Shown in pieces: positions 32,099 through 43,027 of a DNA stretch of 64,000 nucleotides. The stretch is from contig JAUMIR010000003.1 of NCBI GenBank assembly GCA_030847615.1, positions 337,843,756 through 337,907,755 of the forward strand, read 5' to 3'. The notes under the pieces are model-generated. The model saw only the letters and a list, made by a program, of their open reading frames with translations. It searched no databases and was not told where the DNA came from. A program made the translations under genes and the position numbers. Positions within the stretch are counted from its first letter, which is position 1; each line of letters begins with the position of its first letter. The stretch comes from Gambelia wislizenii (taxonomy: Eukaryota; Chordata; Lepidosauria; Squamata; Crotaphytidae).

Positions 32099-33437
32099 CT
32101 GTACTTTTCAAAGCTAAAAAGCTGCAAACACTTTTCCTTACATATGGTCCAACTCTGTGATCATTTGGGGTCACCTTTTAAAAATAATGTAACCACTAAC
32201 TCATGCTCACACACATTAGGGCCTGTGGTATATTGCCTATTTAAGAAGCAAGCAAGCCATGTGGGAGGAACAGAAAGGAAAGCTTTCACTTTAGAGATTG
32301 TCACACAAGATTGGTATTTCAGAATTACAACAAGATATTAGTACTCATCGCACAACGTCATCTCTATCCCGTTGCTGCTTTTCACTGAATTCAGTTTGGT
32401 AGCACACTTTATCATTGATGGGAAAAACCTGTCAATAGTTCCCAATATTACTGCTATGCCAGTATTCCCCCTGCTGTGATAGATCCCATCCATGGCAATA
32501 ATGATATGACGGCAGTCATGTGGCATGAACTGCCTTGAGTCCCAGCCTTGAGTCCCATCTTGGAGAAATGCGGGGTATAAATCTAATAAATTATTCTTCT
32601 CCTCTCCCATCTCTTCCTTCTATTCCCAAGCAGGGTGGGGTTGTTTTTTCTCCATGCATTTTTTAATTTTAATTTTTTGTTGTGATTGCATAATTATGAT
32701 GAAATAATAATATAAAAATAATTTTTACCCTTTCTCCATAATTACACAATAGCAGCAAAAAAAAAATTTTTTTTTAAAAAGCACACATACACTGAGAAGG
32801 GCAGGTGGGTAGGGTTACGTACCTGGTGTGGAAGGACAGTAGATTACCAAACCAGCATGCTCACATCACACTTGAGCCACGGCAGAAAGAATGTGATAGT
32901 GAGTGTTTTCAAACCGATATGTTCCTGTTTGTTTCACTACCATGATTGCAGTGAGAAAATAGGCTGGTGTGATAATCTCCTTTGTTGTAGCTACCAACAC
33001 GAACAGCTGGAGCTTGTAGTACCAAGTGAGAGGCTAGGAATAACTTGATCCTGGATGGTTGTACCAGTAACAAAAGGGCAGTTAATCAGTGAAGTGTTTA
33101 TGCCTATTTAAAGGTCAGAGATTTTTTGTTTTGTACTCCAGTAGGGCATAATAAATAACAATTGATTTTGAAGATATCTGGTGTATAGTGTTGTTTCTCA
33201 CATTTAAAATGCATCATTGAGTCATGTATTGTTCCAATCCAAAGGCTGATTAATAATTTGCCATAGAGAGACACAGGTGAAAGAATCCATCTGCAGATGA
33301 CAAATTACTTTCAAGTTAGCATGGGTGGTCTCTGGTGTGAAAAGGATGATTGCATCCCATCTTTCGTATGTATTGATGATTTGTGTAAGATGAGATCCTT
33401 ATTTTGTAAAAGCCAAAGATGGTTGTTGAGGAAATGA
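32099..33437. other. no gene; short LINE 3' end at 32500-32600
   Basis: CCTTGAGTCCCATCTTGGAG and AATGCGGGGTATAAATCTAA at 32530-32592 form an L2/CR1-type terminal sequence. TGTGATAATCTCCTTTG at 32970 resembles the right end of the 'TTATAGTG' MITEs, without a visible left partner. Confidence 0.5.
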
Positions 33438-33781
33438 GATCATAGAATTATAGAAACAGATGGAACTGTAAGGGCTATCTAGTCAAACTCCCTGCCATGC
33501 AGGAATACACAACTAAAGCACTCCCAAAAGATACCCATCAAACCTCTCTTTAAAGGCTGCCAAAGAAGGAGAGCCCCCTCACCCTCCAAGGCAGTCTATT
33601 CCACTGTCAAATAGCTTTTACAATGTTTAAGTTCTTCCTAATGTTTAGGTAGAGTTCTCTCTTTTGTAATTTGAATCAATTGGTTCATGTTTTAGTTTCC
33701 GGAGCAGCAGAAAACAAGCTTGCTCCATCTTCTATATGACATCCCTTCAAGGTATTTAACTATGACTTTCTTATCACCTCT
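33438..33781 (-). mobile_element. CR1 LINE 3' end, minus, first part
   Basis: Starts GATCATAGAATTATAGAA and follows the CR1 minus order to CTTATCACCTCT, where the CR1 reading is interrupted. Confidence 0.88.
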
Positions 33782-34092
33782 CACCAGGCTGCATTGCTGG
33801 ATGCTGCTACTGTCAAAGTCACTGTGCAGCCAGGAAGGAGACCATCAGCATATCATCAAGGACCCCTGCATGTGACCAGCCTTGATTACATGCTGAGGGC
33901 CTCCTTCCTGGCTTCAGAGAGTGCAACACAAGGCAGTGGGGGAGGCGCCTGCCAATAGCAGCCAGTGTGTGAGTGTGGACTTCCACCCATTTCATCATGG
34001 TAATGGAGGGGAGGGGGGGAATGAACCAGCTCCAGGTCTAGAATACACTGGCTGGAAGGCAGCGTATTCTGTTCGGTTTAGACAAGCCCTGA
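33782..34092. mobile_element. MITE inserted in CR1
   Basis: Foreign to CR1 on both sides. It contains an inner palindrome, AGCCAGGAAGGAGACC-ATCAGCAT at 33829-33864 against ATGCTGAGGGCCTCCTTCCT at 33892-33914, and ends TTTAGACAAGCCCTGAG like repeat B. Confidence 0.7.
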
Positions 34093-34330
34093 GTCTTCTC
34101 TTCTCCAAGCTAAACATACCCAGTTCCCTCATAAGGCTTGGTTTCCAGATCTTTTACCAACCTGGGCCCCCTCCTCTCTGAACACATTCCACCTTACCTT
34201 GACACTGTATTCCAGGTGAGGTTTGACCACATCATACTATTCACTCATGTTTAGCTTTGGCCTACTAAGACTCTTAGATCCTTTTCACATGTTATCAAAC
34301 TAGGTGCCATCTATCCTATATGTGTGTGTT
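34093..34330 (-). mobile_element. CR1 LINE, minus, second part
   Basis: Resumes at TCTTCTCTTCTCCAAGCTAA and ends near the 'CCATCTATCCTAT' position found also at 47058 in the longer CR1. Confidence 0.85.
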
Positions 34331-34382
34331 TTATTTTTCATCAGTTGGAAAGTGGGGAATGGGAAGTACCCCACACTTTCCT

Positions 34383-34475
34383 TATTTTATTTTTTATTTT
34401 TATTTATTTATTTATTTATTTATTTATACCCTGCTTTTCAGCCACGAGGCTATCAGAGCAGCTTACAAATTGTTT
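34383..34475 (-). mobile_element. LINE 3' end with (ATTT)n tail, minus
   Basis: (TTTA)n at about 34395-34428 is followed by ACCCTGCTTTTCAGCC and CAGAGCAGCTTACAAATTG, the reverse complement of an L2-type terminus. Confidence 0.65.
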
Positions 34476-35173
34476 TTAAGCAATAGCTATTTACACATCT
34501 AACTGCATTAAACAGCTTCCAATGTAGGCATTTTAGCTTCTACATGTATCCAGCTCCACGTTTTTAATTTAGTGCTGTGTCAAAATATTCAGCTCAGCGA
34601 TCTTTTATAAATGTTTGGGAAGAAATGAAAAGCCCTATCCACAATTAGATTACCTTTTGGGAGTAGGCAAATTTGAAGAATTTTAAACTTGCTTGAAATA
34701 CATTGTGGCTGAGGATGAGGGAAGAAGATTTTGGTTCAGTTTGTTGTTGATAAAGAGTTACTCAAACACTTCACGTTTCTTCACATGGGAAGAACTTCAG
34801 ATTTAAAAATCTTGACTGTTGGAGAAACTGATACTGACAGACTTTCCCACCCAAGCAGATGGGTTTCAGTAATTAAGAAGTCTTTGGATCCCTATGTATT
34901 AAACTTTGTTAGTAATGAATCAGTGTTGTCATCTCTTCCCCCCCCCTCAATATTATACCTTCATCACTCTAAAACCCCCAAACTTTCCCATGGTGTGAGG
35001 GGAGATCTGCAGAGGCTTCTGTTCATGTTTGTTTGGATATGAGTAGAACCTTCAGTGGTATCAGGAACCTGCATAAAGAAGGGTTTCTGCTGAAAGCTTC
35101 TGTTCACATTCAAGTGAGTGTGAGTACAAAACCTCCTGCATATTGCTCCATTCAACATAGGGAGGTCAGAGAC
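34476..35173. other. no recognisable feature
   Basis: No coding or repeat signal supported. Confidence 0.45.
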
Positions 35174-35176
35174 TGA

Positions 35177-35835
35177 GGACTTTATCAGACGCTGCAAAAA
35201 TCTCAGGATTATGACGTCATGGTAACATGACACAGCTATCACAGCTATCACACATGGTAACATGACACAGCTATCACAGGATGTCGTCATCATCATCTCA
35301 TGGTTACCCCCATGCCCCAGCCACAAATAAGGACTTCCTTTTAATTGATGGGATAAGATGTCAATAGATTGCCAATATCACTTTTTCATGGTATTGAGGG
35401 CATGCAAAAACATGTCCCATTGTAACCACAAGATTACAGCATGAATGGGCGGTCCTTAGAGAGCAAACTTCCAGGTGAGAGTGAGAAAACGAAGCCCAGG
35501 ACTCTCGTTTTATGAACTGTCCCATATAGTTTTCATGTTTCTAGGTTTGTTTCAGTGCTTCTGTGTTCATTTACTTTGTCAATTTGTTTTTTTTTTTCCT
35601 TCTAGTTTTAAGCATACTCGCATCTTCTTGCAAGAGCAGCTAAAATCTTGCCCATGCAAAATCCAGGAAGTAAACTCCCATTTTTAAAGTGCTAATGGTG
35701 GTCATGCAATAATTAAGTGGTGTTTCTTTTGTGTGATTACAGCTACGTGAGATAATAAATGTTGTAATGCATGGTGTTCCTGCTATCTTCATTCACGGGA
35801 TTACAGCATTTTTAGCTACTAGTCTGATAAAATCC
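35177..35835. mobile_element. GGACTTTATC-family DNA element, 659 bp
   Basis: Ends GGACTTTATCAGACG and AGTCTGATAAAATCC are inverted and flanked by TGA on both sides (35174-35176, 35836-35838). A 45-bp internal direct repeat CATGGTAACATGACACAGCT starts at 35218 and 35253. The interior shares ATTGATGG...TCAATAGAT and GGCATGC with 58924-59497. No transposase frame. Confidence 0.88.
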
Positions 35836-35929
35836 TGAGAATGGGTCTGGTACATGTGAGGAAGTTTGGGCAGGGTCAATGCACAGAAGTCTCTGTACCC
35901 TATTCAGATATAAATCTGAGAGAAGAGAA

Positions 35930-36140
35930 AGGTGGCATATAAATCCAATTTTTAATTATTGTATGTTTTTAATCCTTCATAATTTAATATTATTTTAAGG
36001 GGTGGGTGGGCTGGGGTATTGTGATTATGGAATTTTTATATTGTAAGCCTCCCCGATTGCGTTGCAGAGGGGTGGGATAGAAATAAAATTTTATTATTAT
36101 ATTATTATAATAAATAAGTAAACAAATAAATAAATAAATC
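35930..36140 (+). mobile_element. L2 LINE 3' end
   Basis: GTGGCATATAAATCC, then TTGTAAGCCTCCCCGATTGC and AGAGGGGTGGGATAGAAATA with ATT- and AAAT-type tails (36085-36139). Two LINE termini may be adjacent. Confidence 0.75.
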
Positions 36141-37262
36141 TGAAAAGGGCTTCTGCCAGAATTTCACTGAAGTAGAGGAATATAAATTCAACAGGAAGGA
36201 GCATTACCCATTTTGCTGGTTCAGTAGCACATAGAATATTCATAGTTGAATTTCCACAAAGCATGGGGAGCAGAAGTCAAGGTGAGTGACAACATCTCTA
36301 GAAAGGTTATTTCAGAAAAATAGATAAATAAATACTTAATTTACTTTAAAACTTTTTCCAGTGCCTTACTCTCCAAGTTATTTTGTATGATAAAAAAATC
36401 TTTTAAATGTTTCTGTTCACCTAACATGCCAATGTAGCATACTGTCATTTATGTACAGGTATATATGAATATACACAAGTTACATAATGACCAGTACTCA
36501 GACAGAGCAAAAATATCAAGGATGTATGGCAAGTCTTCCAGGAAAGTAATTTAGGTGCCCTGAAAATGTTTCTCACAGTTCTTTGACATACTGATGTTCA
36601 GAAAATCAGTCTACTAGCAGTGAGGTGAGATAAAAGTACAGTCTCTAGGGACACAAGAACTGCCAACATCTATTTGGCAGGTAAGCAGGAAAACTCCTTC
36701 AAGTATTAGAATCACAAGTGTGCAAGAAGGATTCTTTATGTAGGAACAGAAGGCCTGACTTCAATAAGATGCTAGGGACCTGAGATGGAAAACTTACCTA
36801 GGTAGAGTCCTGTGTGGCTGATGTCTTGTTTAAGAAAAAGAAAACATGTTGTCAGGGAATCTCTTGGGTGGGCCAGTGTTAACATTCTACATGTACTGTC
36901 TGAAGGCTTTGGTTAATAAACATCTTTTAGAATAGTGCTGAGATGTTGTCAGTCTTTTTCTAAAACCACCTGAGACACTTTGTAATAACTGAAATAAACA
37001 AAAATTAAAACATAACAATACATGTGATATAAAATTATACCTCCACCTCCTCAGGCAAGCAATAAATTGTAGGGATAATGAATTTGCATCATGATGATAT
37101 TTAGACATTGATCAGTTGCACCCCAACAAATGTCTGGAACTGGAGACTGAATGCCCCTTGCTTGGAGGGGCATTTAACGGACTGGGGTGGGGTGGCATTT
37201 TTGGTTTCCCCCTCCCTGGTCACAACCTTCTGAGACTCTATGAGCCCAAGTCAAGATGTTAG
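36141..37262. other. no recognisable feature
   Basis: No domain, repeat terminus or splice-flanked frame seen. Confidence 0.45.
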
Positions 37263-37264
37263 TA

Positions 37265-37493
37265 CAGTTGGCCCTCCATATCCATGGATTCTGCATCCAC
37301 GGATTCAACTATCCATGGCATGAAAAAAAAAATTAAAAACTGAAAAGCAAACCTTGATTTTGCCCTTTTATGTAAGGGACATCTTTTTACTATGCCACTG
37401 TATATAATGGGACTTGAGCATCCATGGATTTTGGTATCCATGGGATGGGGGGAATCTTGGAACCAAACCCGAGAAGATACCATGGGCCTATTG
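37265..37493. mobile_element. Tigger-like MITE, different subfamily
   Basis: Ends CAGTTGGCCCTCCATATCCA and ATACCATGGGCCTATTG are imperfect inverted repeats, flanked by TA (37263-37264 and 37494-37495). An inner ATCCATGGATT palindrome recurs. Confidence 0.85.
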
Positions 37494-37840
37494 TATTAGT
37501 ATGCAAAACCCTTAAATGCTCAGGATCTAGGTACTTAAAGGACAAGCTGATTGAATACCAGCCCATTTGGGATTAAAAATCAGCCAAAGAAGAGATATTT
37601 CAGGTTACATGGAGTACTGTGGCTGCTACTATACACAGCAGAGCTTTCTCAGTGCTGGCACCCTAATTATGGAATTCTGTTCCTTCAGAGATCTTGTTAT
37701 TTTTCCATGCTTTTGTCTTTCAGGCACCAGTTAAAAGCATAACTATTTGTACAAACTTTGGGGGGAAAAGAAAGTGTTTCAGTTTGTCAGAGGATGATAG
37801 GACACTCAATCCTCGGCAGAAAACTATCTCAGCAGACATA

Positions 37841-38029
37841 GGAGATTTTCAGACTACACGTTATAGTACTACTATTCCACTTTAACTGTTCTGGCTGCCT
37901 CTTGTGGAATTCTGGGGTTTGTAGTTTAGTGAGGACTCCGTAAAGTGCAAATCCCAGGATTCAAGAGGAGGCAGCCATAGCAAATAAAGTGGAATAGTAA
38001 CACTATAACAGTGTTGTCTGAAAATCTCC
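37841..38029. mobile_element. palindromic MITE, 'TTATAGTG' family, best copy
   Basis: Ends GGAGATTTTCAGACTACACG and GTTGTCTGAAAATCTCC. The inner arms CTATTCCACTTTAACTGTTC and AAGTGGAATAGTAACACTAT are inverted. Flanking triplets ATA and TTA differ at one base. Confidence 0.92.
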
Positions 38030-38035
38030 TTAGTA

Positions 38036-38432
38036 GCAACCCATTCCCAAGAATACTCACACACAAGAGTGTTTGATGTCCAAATAAGCAGGAGGTACTT
38101 TTATCTTTAAAGTCAAGCAGTTGCAATATGTACAAATATTTACAATTGAAGGACAAACTGCTTCGGCAGACATCAGCGTTCACAAGAAGAGAATGAATTC
38201 TGAACTGAGCGCTCTTATATACACATCTACAGGCATTGGCTTACTCAACCACATGGGTGCATTACATCAGATCTTGCACTCCAGAAGCTATACCCTCTAG
38301 TAACCCTATTCAGCAGCTGTGGCTACATGACTAGCATGACTTGGCAGTTCCTTGGCTTCAGCCATCATGACTCAGCATGATTCAGCAGTTGTTTGGCCAT
38401 TTTCAATGAAGTTCAGTTTCCAACTCCTGACA
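38036..38432 (-). mobile_element. solo LTR-like element, minus
   Basis: On the minus strand it begins TGTCAGGAGTTGGAAACTGA and carries a TATA box (TATATAAGAGCGCTC, near 38225-38211) followed about 115 bp later by GATAAA. The 3' edge abuts the MITE ending at 38029 and lacks a clear CA terminus. The length of about 400 bp and promoter layout suggest a retroviral or gypsy-type LTR. Confidence 0.5.
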
Positions 38433-39025
38433 TTTTGGTGCAGCTGTAGGAATTAATTTTATTGTGTTTTTTCCAGATACATTTAATGTGTGATTTTAGA
38501 TATCTGTAATTTTTAATTTTAGGTATTGGTAACAGATTATTTTAACTGTGTGTTTTTGTGCAAGATTGTTAGTCTCTCTGATCAGTTATGCAGATAAGGA
38601 GGGTTAACATCAAATCCATCATTGTCCATAATCACCACCACTATTCCAGGGGACAGTGCAGATTCATTCAGGATGCTGAATGGGGTGAGTAATTGGAAAG
38701 AACATTTGTGAGGTTCTAGTAGCTGCCACATCTTTGAGACACCGAGCATGTGCCAATGAAAACATTCCCAAGTTTGCTCCCCTCTGAGAGGTTTTGCACA
38801 TTATGAGAGGTTTTACACAATTCTGAGTTTTCTTTTTTGGCATTCTGAGACCTTTCTGTGAATATTTTACTTGTGTATAAAACACAAGCCAACTAATTTC
38901 ACATGGATTAAATCCACATCCACTGCATTTCCAGAGTCCAAGATTATTGGTTGTATACATCCTGCCCGTTCTTCGAGACATCAGACAGGCATCATTTTCA
39001 AGGCATCATCTGTCATACTTTATAT
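38433..39025. other. no recognisable feature
   Basis: Sequence upstream of the Penelope element, without motif. Confidence 0.45.
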
Positions 39026-39228
39026 TGAGATCCTTGATGAATTTTCTTTCGTTTATGGTTATGTTGCTGGGTGGTGGTTTTGCCTTCCTCAGGATCCTAG
39101 CTGTTTCTCCTCTTATGCTGAGGAAGAGACAGAAGAGATAAGAGGAGAAACAGCTAGGATTCTGAGGAAGGCAAAACCACCGCCCAGCAACATAACCATA
39201 AAAGAAAGAAAAGCCATCAAGGATCTCA
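39026..39228. repeat. inverted duplication at Penelope 5' end
   Basis: 39026-39114 and 39139-39228 are inverted copies with about 5 mismatches in 90 bp, separated by 24 bp. The right arm is part of the Penelope N-terminal coding region; the left arm is its reversed copy. Confidence 0.93.
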
Positions 39229-40110
39229 ATGCCAAACCAGAAATCATTATTCTCCCAGCAGACAAAGACAATGCCACAGTAATTGTGGAAACTGAAAAAT
39301 ACAAACAGAAAATAAGGGCACTCTTGGATAAAACTCAAGCAAGACCTGACCAACAAAATCACCAAAAAAACAAATGCCTTGATCAAGAACTCATCAATTC
39401 AGCTAATCATACACCAGAATCTATGCAGATCAGAGGCTCTCCCACCAAGACTGTTTTGGACTTCTCAAGATCCACAAGGATTCCATTCCACTCCGACCTA
39501 TAGTGAATGCCATTGGATCCCGCACATATGATTTCGCCAAGTTTCTGGCCACACAATTACAAACTCACATAGGACAACCCCCACCCCCACTACATCAAAG
39601 ACTCAGCTCACTTCATAGGAAAAAAATCAACAACATTGAACTGAAACCTGGAGACAGACTGATCAGTTTTGATGTGGTCTCCTTGTTCACCAAAGTCGCC
39701 GTAACGGACACCATGGCACTTATCCAACAAATATTTCCAGAGGACATCACAGCCCTGTTCAAACATTGCCTCACCACAAGCTACTTCCAGTGGGATAATG
39801 AATTCTACAAACAGATAGATGAGGTTGCCATGGGCAGTCCTCTGAGCCCTGTGATAGCAAACTTTTACATGGAACATTTTGAAAAGCAAGCCCTGGATGG
39901 TTCTGATATGTGGACGACACTTATACCATTTGGAGCCACGAAGAAGATTTGGCCGCATTTCTGAACCACCGGAATAACATCCACCCGAACACCGAATTCA
40001 CGATGGAAAAAGAAAAGGAAATAATATTGCCATTCTTGGATGTCCTAGTCATCTGCAAACCAAACCAACGGTTGGGTGACAAGGTATATAGAAAATCCCC
40101 ACACATGGAC
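39139..40110 (+). pseudogene. Penelope reverse transcriptase, frameshifted
   Basis: Three successive frames: ETARILRKAKPPPSN to TKTVLDFSRSTRIPF (to 39501); a second frame from about 39503 with palm motif A (SFDVVSLFT) and MGSPLSPV; and a third frame with YVDD at 39907-39918 and TYTIWSHEEDL. The fingers-palm order is normal. Two frameshifts separate motif A and YVDD from the N-terminus. The coding frame is interrupted at 40105-40110 by CR1. Confidence 0.9.
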
Positions 40111-40806
40111 TACATGCGAAAGGGATCTAGGCGGTCCTAGTAGACCACAAGTTGAACATGAGTCAACAGTGTGATGCGGCAGCTAAAAAGGCCAATGCGA
40201 TTTTGGGCTGCATCAATAGAAGTATAGTGTCCAGATCAAGGGAGGTAATAGTGCCGCTCTATTCTGCCTTGGTCAGAACTCACCTAGAATACTGTGTCCA
40301 GTTCTGGGCACCACAATTCAAAAAGGATATGGACAAATTGGAGCGTGTCCAAAGAAGGGCGACTAAAATGGTGAAAGGTCTGGAAACCATGCCTTATGAG
40401 GAGAGACTTAGGGAGCTGGATATGTTTAGCCTGGAAAAAAGACAGTTAAGAGGCAATATGACAACCCTGTTTAAGTATTTGAAGGGGTGTCACATTGAGG
40501 ATGGAGCAAGCTTGTTTTCTGCTGCTCCAAAGACTGGAACACGGAGCAATGGATGCAAGCTCCAGGAACAGAGATTCCACCTCAACATTAGGAGGAACTT
40601 TTTGACAGTAAGAGCTGTTCAGCAGTGGAACACACTCCCTCGGAGCGTGGTGGGGTCTCCTTCCTTGGAGGTCTTTAAACAGAGGCTGGATGGCCATCTG
40701 TCGGGGATGCTTTGATTGTGATTTCCTGCGTGGCAGGGGGTTGGACTGGATGCCCCTCATGGCCTCTTCCAACTCTGCAATTCTATGATTCTATGATTCT
40801 ATGGAC
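40105..40806 (+). mobile_element. CR1 3' fragment nested in Penelope, with 6-bp duplication
   Basis: The insert (40111-40800) holds the CR1 ORF2 C-terminus ([90 protein letters not shown]) and ends in ATTCTATGATTCTATGATTC. ATGGAC is present at 40105-40110 and 40801-40806. The frame is intact over 187 codons. Removing insert plus one ATGGAC (696 bp, 232 codons) restores Penelope in the same frame. Confidence 0.95.
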
Positions 40807-41566
40807 AGATACCTACACAACAACTCTAATCATCACCCAGGACAAAAAAGAAGCACAATAAAAACACTGGTAGACCACCCAAAAAGGATCTGTGAACCCC
40901 ACTACCTGAATGATGAACTGAAGCACCTAAACTGGGCTCTACAGGCTAATGGTTACTCCGGATCAGACATCACAAGATCATCCAGACCCAGAAAAAAACA
41001 CAGGATTTAAGAAAAACCGCTACCCAAAGGGAAGGTATTTTTACCATACATCAGAGGAATCACTGACAGAATAGGGAAACTGATGAGGAAACACAACCTC
41101 CAAACAACCAACGAAGAAAATCCAAGAAATGCTACGCTCAGCGAAGGACAAAAGAGACCCTCTCACAGCCACAGGAGTTTACCGCACACCATGCAGCTGT
41201 GGACAAGTTTACATAAGGACCACTAAATGCAGTGTGCAAACACGAATCAAGGAACATGAGAGACACTGCAGACTGGCCCAGCCAGAAAAATCAGCAGTAG
41301 CAGAACATGTTATAAACCAACCTGGACACAAAACGTTATTTAAAAACACCAAAATTCTGGACCAGGCCAATAACAATTATGTCAGAATGCACAGAAAAGC
41401 TATTGAAACCCACAAACTCCTGAACAACTTCAACATGAAAGAAAAAACCCTTAAAGTAAACAAAGTTTGGCTACCAGTCTTGAAAAACACCAAAATCAAA
41501 ACTCAACACATACATATGAACTTCACCCAGGGACAGGGAGATTCCCAGCAGACAATGGACCATTAG
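40801..41566 (+). pseudogene. Penelope C-terminus with GIY-YIG endonuclease
   Basis: After the CR1 the frame resumes (TDRYLHNNSNHHPGQK, HYLNDELKHLNWALQANGY), then shifts before 41129. The nuclease motif reads GVYRTPCSCGQVYIRTT: GVY and VYI are present, but the glycine of YIG is Arg. TRIKEHERH (catalytic Arg region) and AVAEH (Glu) are present. The G-to-R change should impair the nuclease. Confidence 0.88.
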
Positions 41567-41795
41567 CCAAACAGACACTAATCCTCCTTGCATATCCTCC
41601 CACCCTAGGAACTAGCCATTCAAATACACAAATTTACATATCCTCTCTAACAGGGACTCATAGTGTATAAGCCCTACACATTCCTCTGCCACCATTCTCT
41701 GAAGATACCAGCCACAGATGCAGGTGAAACATCAGGAATAAACTATTCCAGAACACAGCCTCATAGCCCGGGAAAAAACCCATGAAAAACTAATA

Positions 41796-42832
41796 AATAA
41801 AATTATCTCAAGCAAGGAAAGGACATTTATTTTCCTAATGGTGATAATGAAAGCAAGTGGTTTCAAAGTACAAGGCTACATGTTTCAGAATTTTTATTTT
41901 GAAGGAAAAGCAGGTGGGGGACACATCTGGGACACACTCCTGAGCATAGCTTGCAAAAGTTACTTTTTTACATAACTCCCAGGATCCTCCAGCTAGCATG
42001 GTATGGTGTCTGTTCCCAACTACAACTAGAGCTACTGGCTTGGGAATTATGAGAGTTGTAGTCCAAGAAATCCAAAACCCTGAGTTTGCAAGACAGTGAT
42101 GAATGGGGTTCTTGGAGGTCTCTCCTTCATAGAGCTGCCATATGTCAAAGTTGAAGTAATAGTAAACAGCAACAAATAACAAATCCAGAAAGGAGAGTTT
42201 CCACGTTTGCTTCTGAGTCAGATGGGCCTATGCCAATTTTATGTCTGTACATGAAACTGGCACAGGACCTGATTCAGGTCAGGTGCACCAAAACACTGCT
42301 AGGATGTCCCCCTCCAGAGAGAAGTGGCCCATTTAAGCATGCTTTTGATTTTGTTTTGAGTGTGAATAACATATTGTGTAGTCTGATTAAAAAAAAAATT
42401 CTAGCAATTGGCAAGGGATAGAAAACAAGAAGACATCTGCAGAGCAAAAGCTTCCTGAGAAAATTGGCAAAAGCTTTTTGTTCACTGGCCATTTTTTTAA
42501 TTAAAAGCAAGGCAGCATAAAATAGAAAGCACAATAATCCATCAAATGTACACAATGCAACTATAAAAATGAGGTTCATACCTTAAAGGGTCAAAGCAAT
42601 ATAACTCAAAATATAATTACAGCCTAAAGTCACAGCCTAAGTAGCTATGTAATCCTATACATTTCTGCTCAGAGTTAAGTTTCACTGTGCTTACAGGGGC
42701 ATACTGCCAGGCAGGTGGGTGTAGGATGGTAGCCTAAAAGTACCATGCAGAAAGAAAGCCTTTCTTCTGCCCATAGAACAATTTCATGTCAAAGGAAAAC
42801 CTTCTGATTCTGATAAAGGATGTATTCAGTTG
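41796..42832. other. no gene; possible palindromic fragment at 41930-42090
   Basis: GCAAAAGTTACTTTTTTACA and TATGAGAGTTGTAGTCCAAG are blocks of hAT-like palindromic MITEs. The rest is unassigned. Confidence 0.45.
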
Positions 42833-43027
42833 CAGCACTTGGAAAAGTAACTTTTTTTTATGAACGTTTGGAACTTGGTAAACGTATCTTTTTTGGCACA
42901 GAACTTGGGAAAGTTACTTAACATTACATTTTGGTGCGGAACCTGGAAATGTGATTGTTTGGGATCAAAACCCCCAGAATCCCCCAGAAATGGTAGTCCC
43001 CAAAAGTAACCTTTTTCAAGCACTGGC
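42833..43027. mobile_element. palindromic hAT-like MITE
   Basis: Ends CAGCACTTGGAAAAGTAACT and AAAGTAACCTTTTTCAAGCACTG are inverted with small differences. Inner copies of GGAACTTGG and AAAGTTACTT indicate repeated foldback segments. Confidence 0.7.

Larger units (their letters stand above)
39118..41795 (+). mobile_element. Penelope-like retroelement (RT plus GIY-YIG)
   Basis: An N-terminal region with LPADKDNATVIVE, an RT with LISFDVVSLFTKVAV, MGSPLSPVIANFYMEH and YVDD, and a C-terminal GIY-YIG nuclease identify a Penelope-like element. It is dead: frames change at about 39500, 39905 and 41010-41129, and a CR1 is inserted. The 3' terminal text (TCTGAAGATACCAGCCACAG, AGGTGAAACATCAGGAATAA) recurs in minus-strand fragments at 55577, 62118 and 62985. 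Such elements retrotranspose by target-primed reverse transcription using their own nuclease. Confidence 0.92.

Noticed and set aside
32960..32980. Right end of another 'TTATAGTG' MITE (TGTGATAATCTCC)
   Set aside because: No inverted left end or shared interior within 400 bp.
35218..35280. CRISPR-like spaced repeat
   Set aside because: Only two units, in a eukaryotic DNA transposon.
38871..39138. Upstream part of the frame leading into Penelope, considered as host coding sequence
   Set aside because: The open stretch is mainly the inverted Penelope arm and has no recognisable protein similarity.
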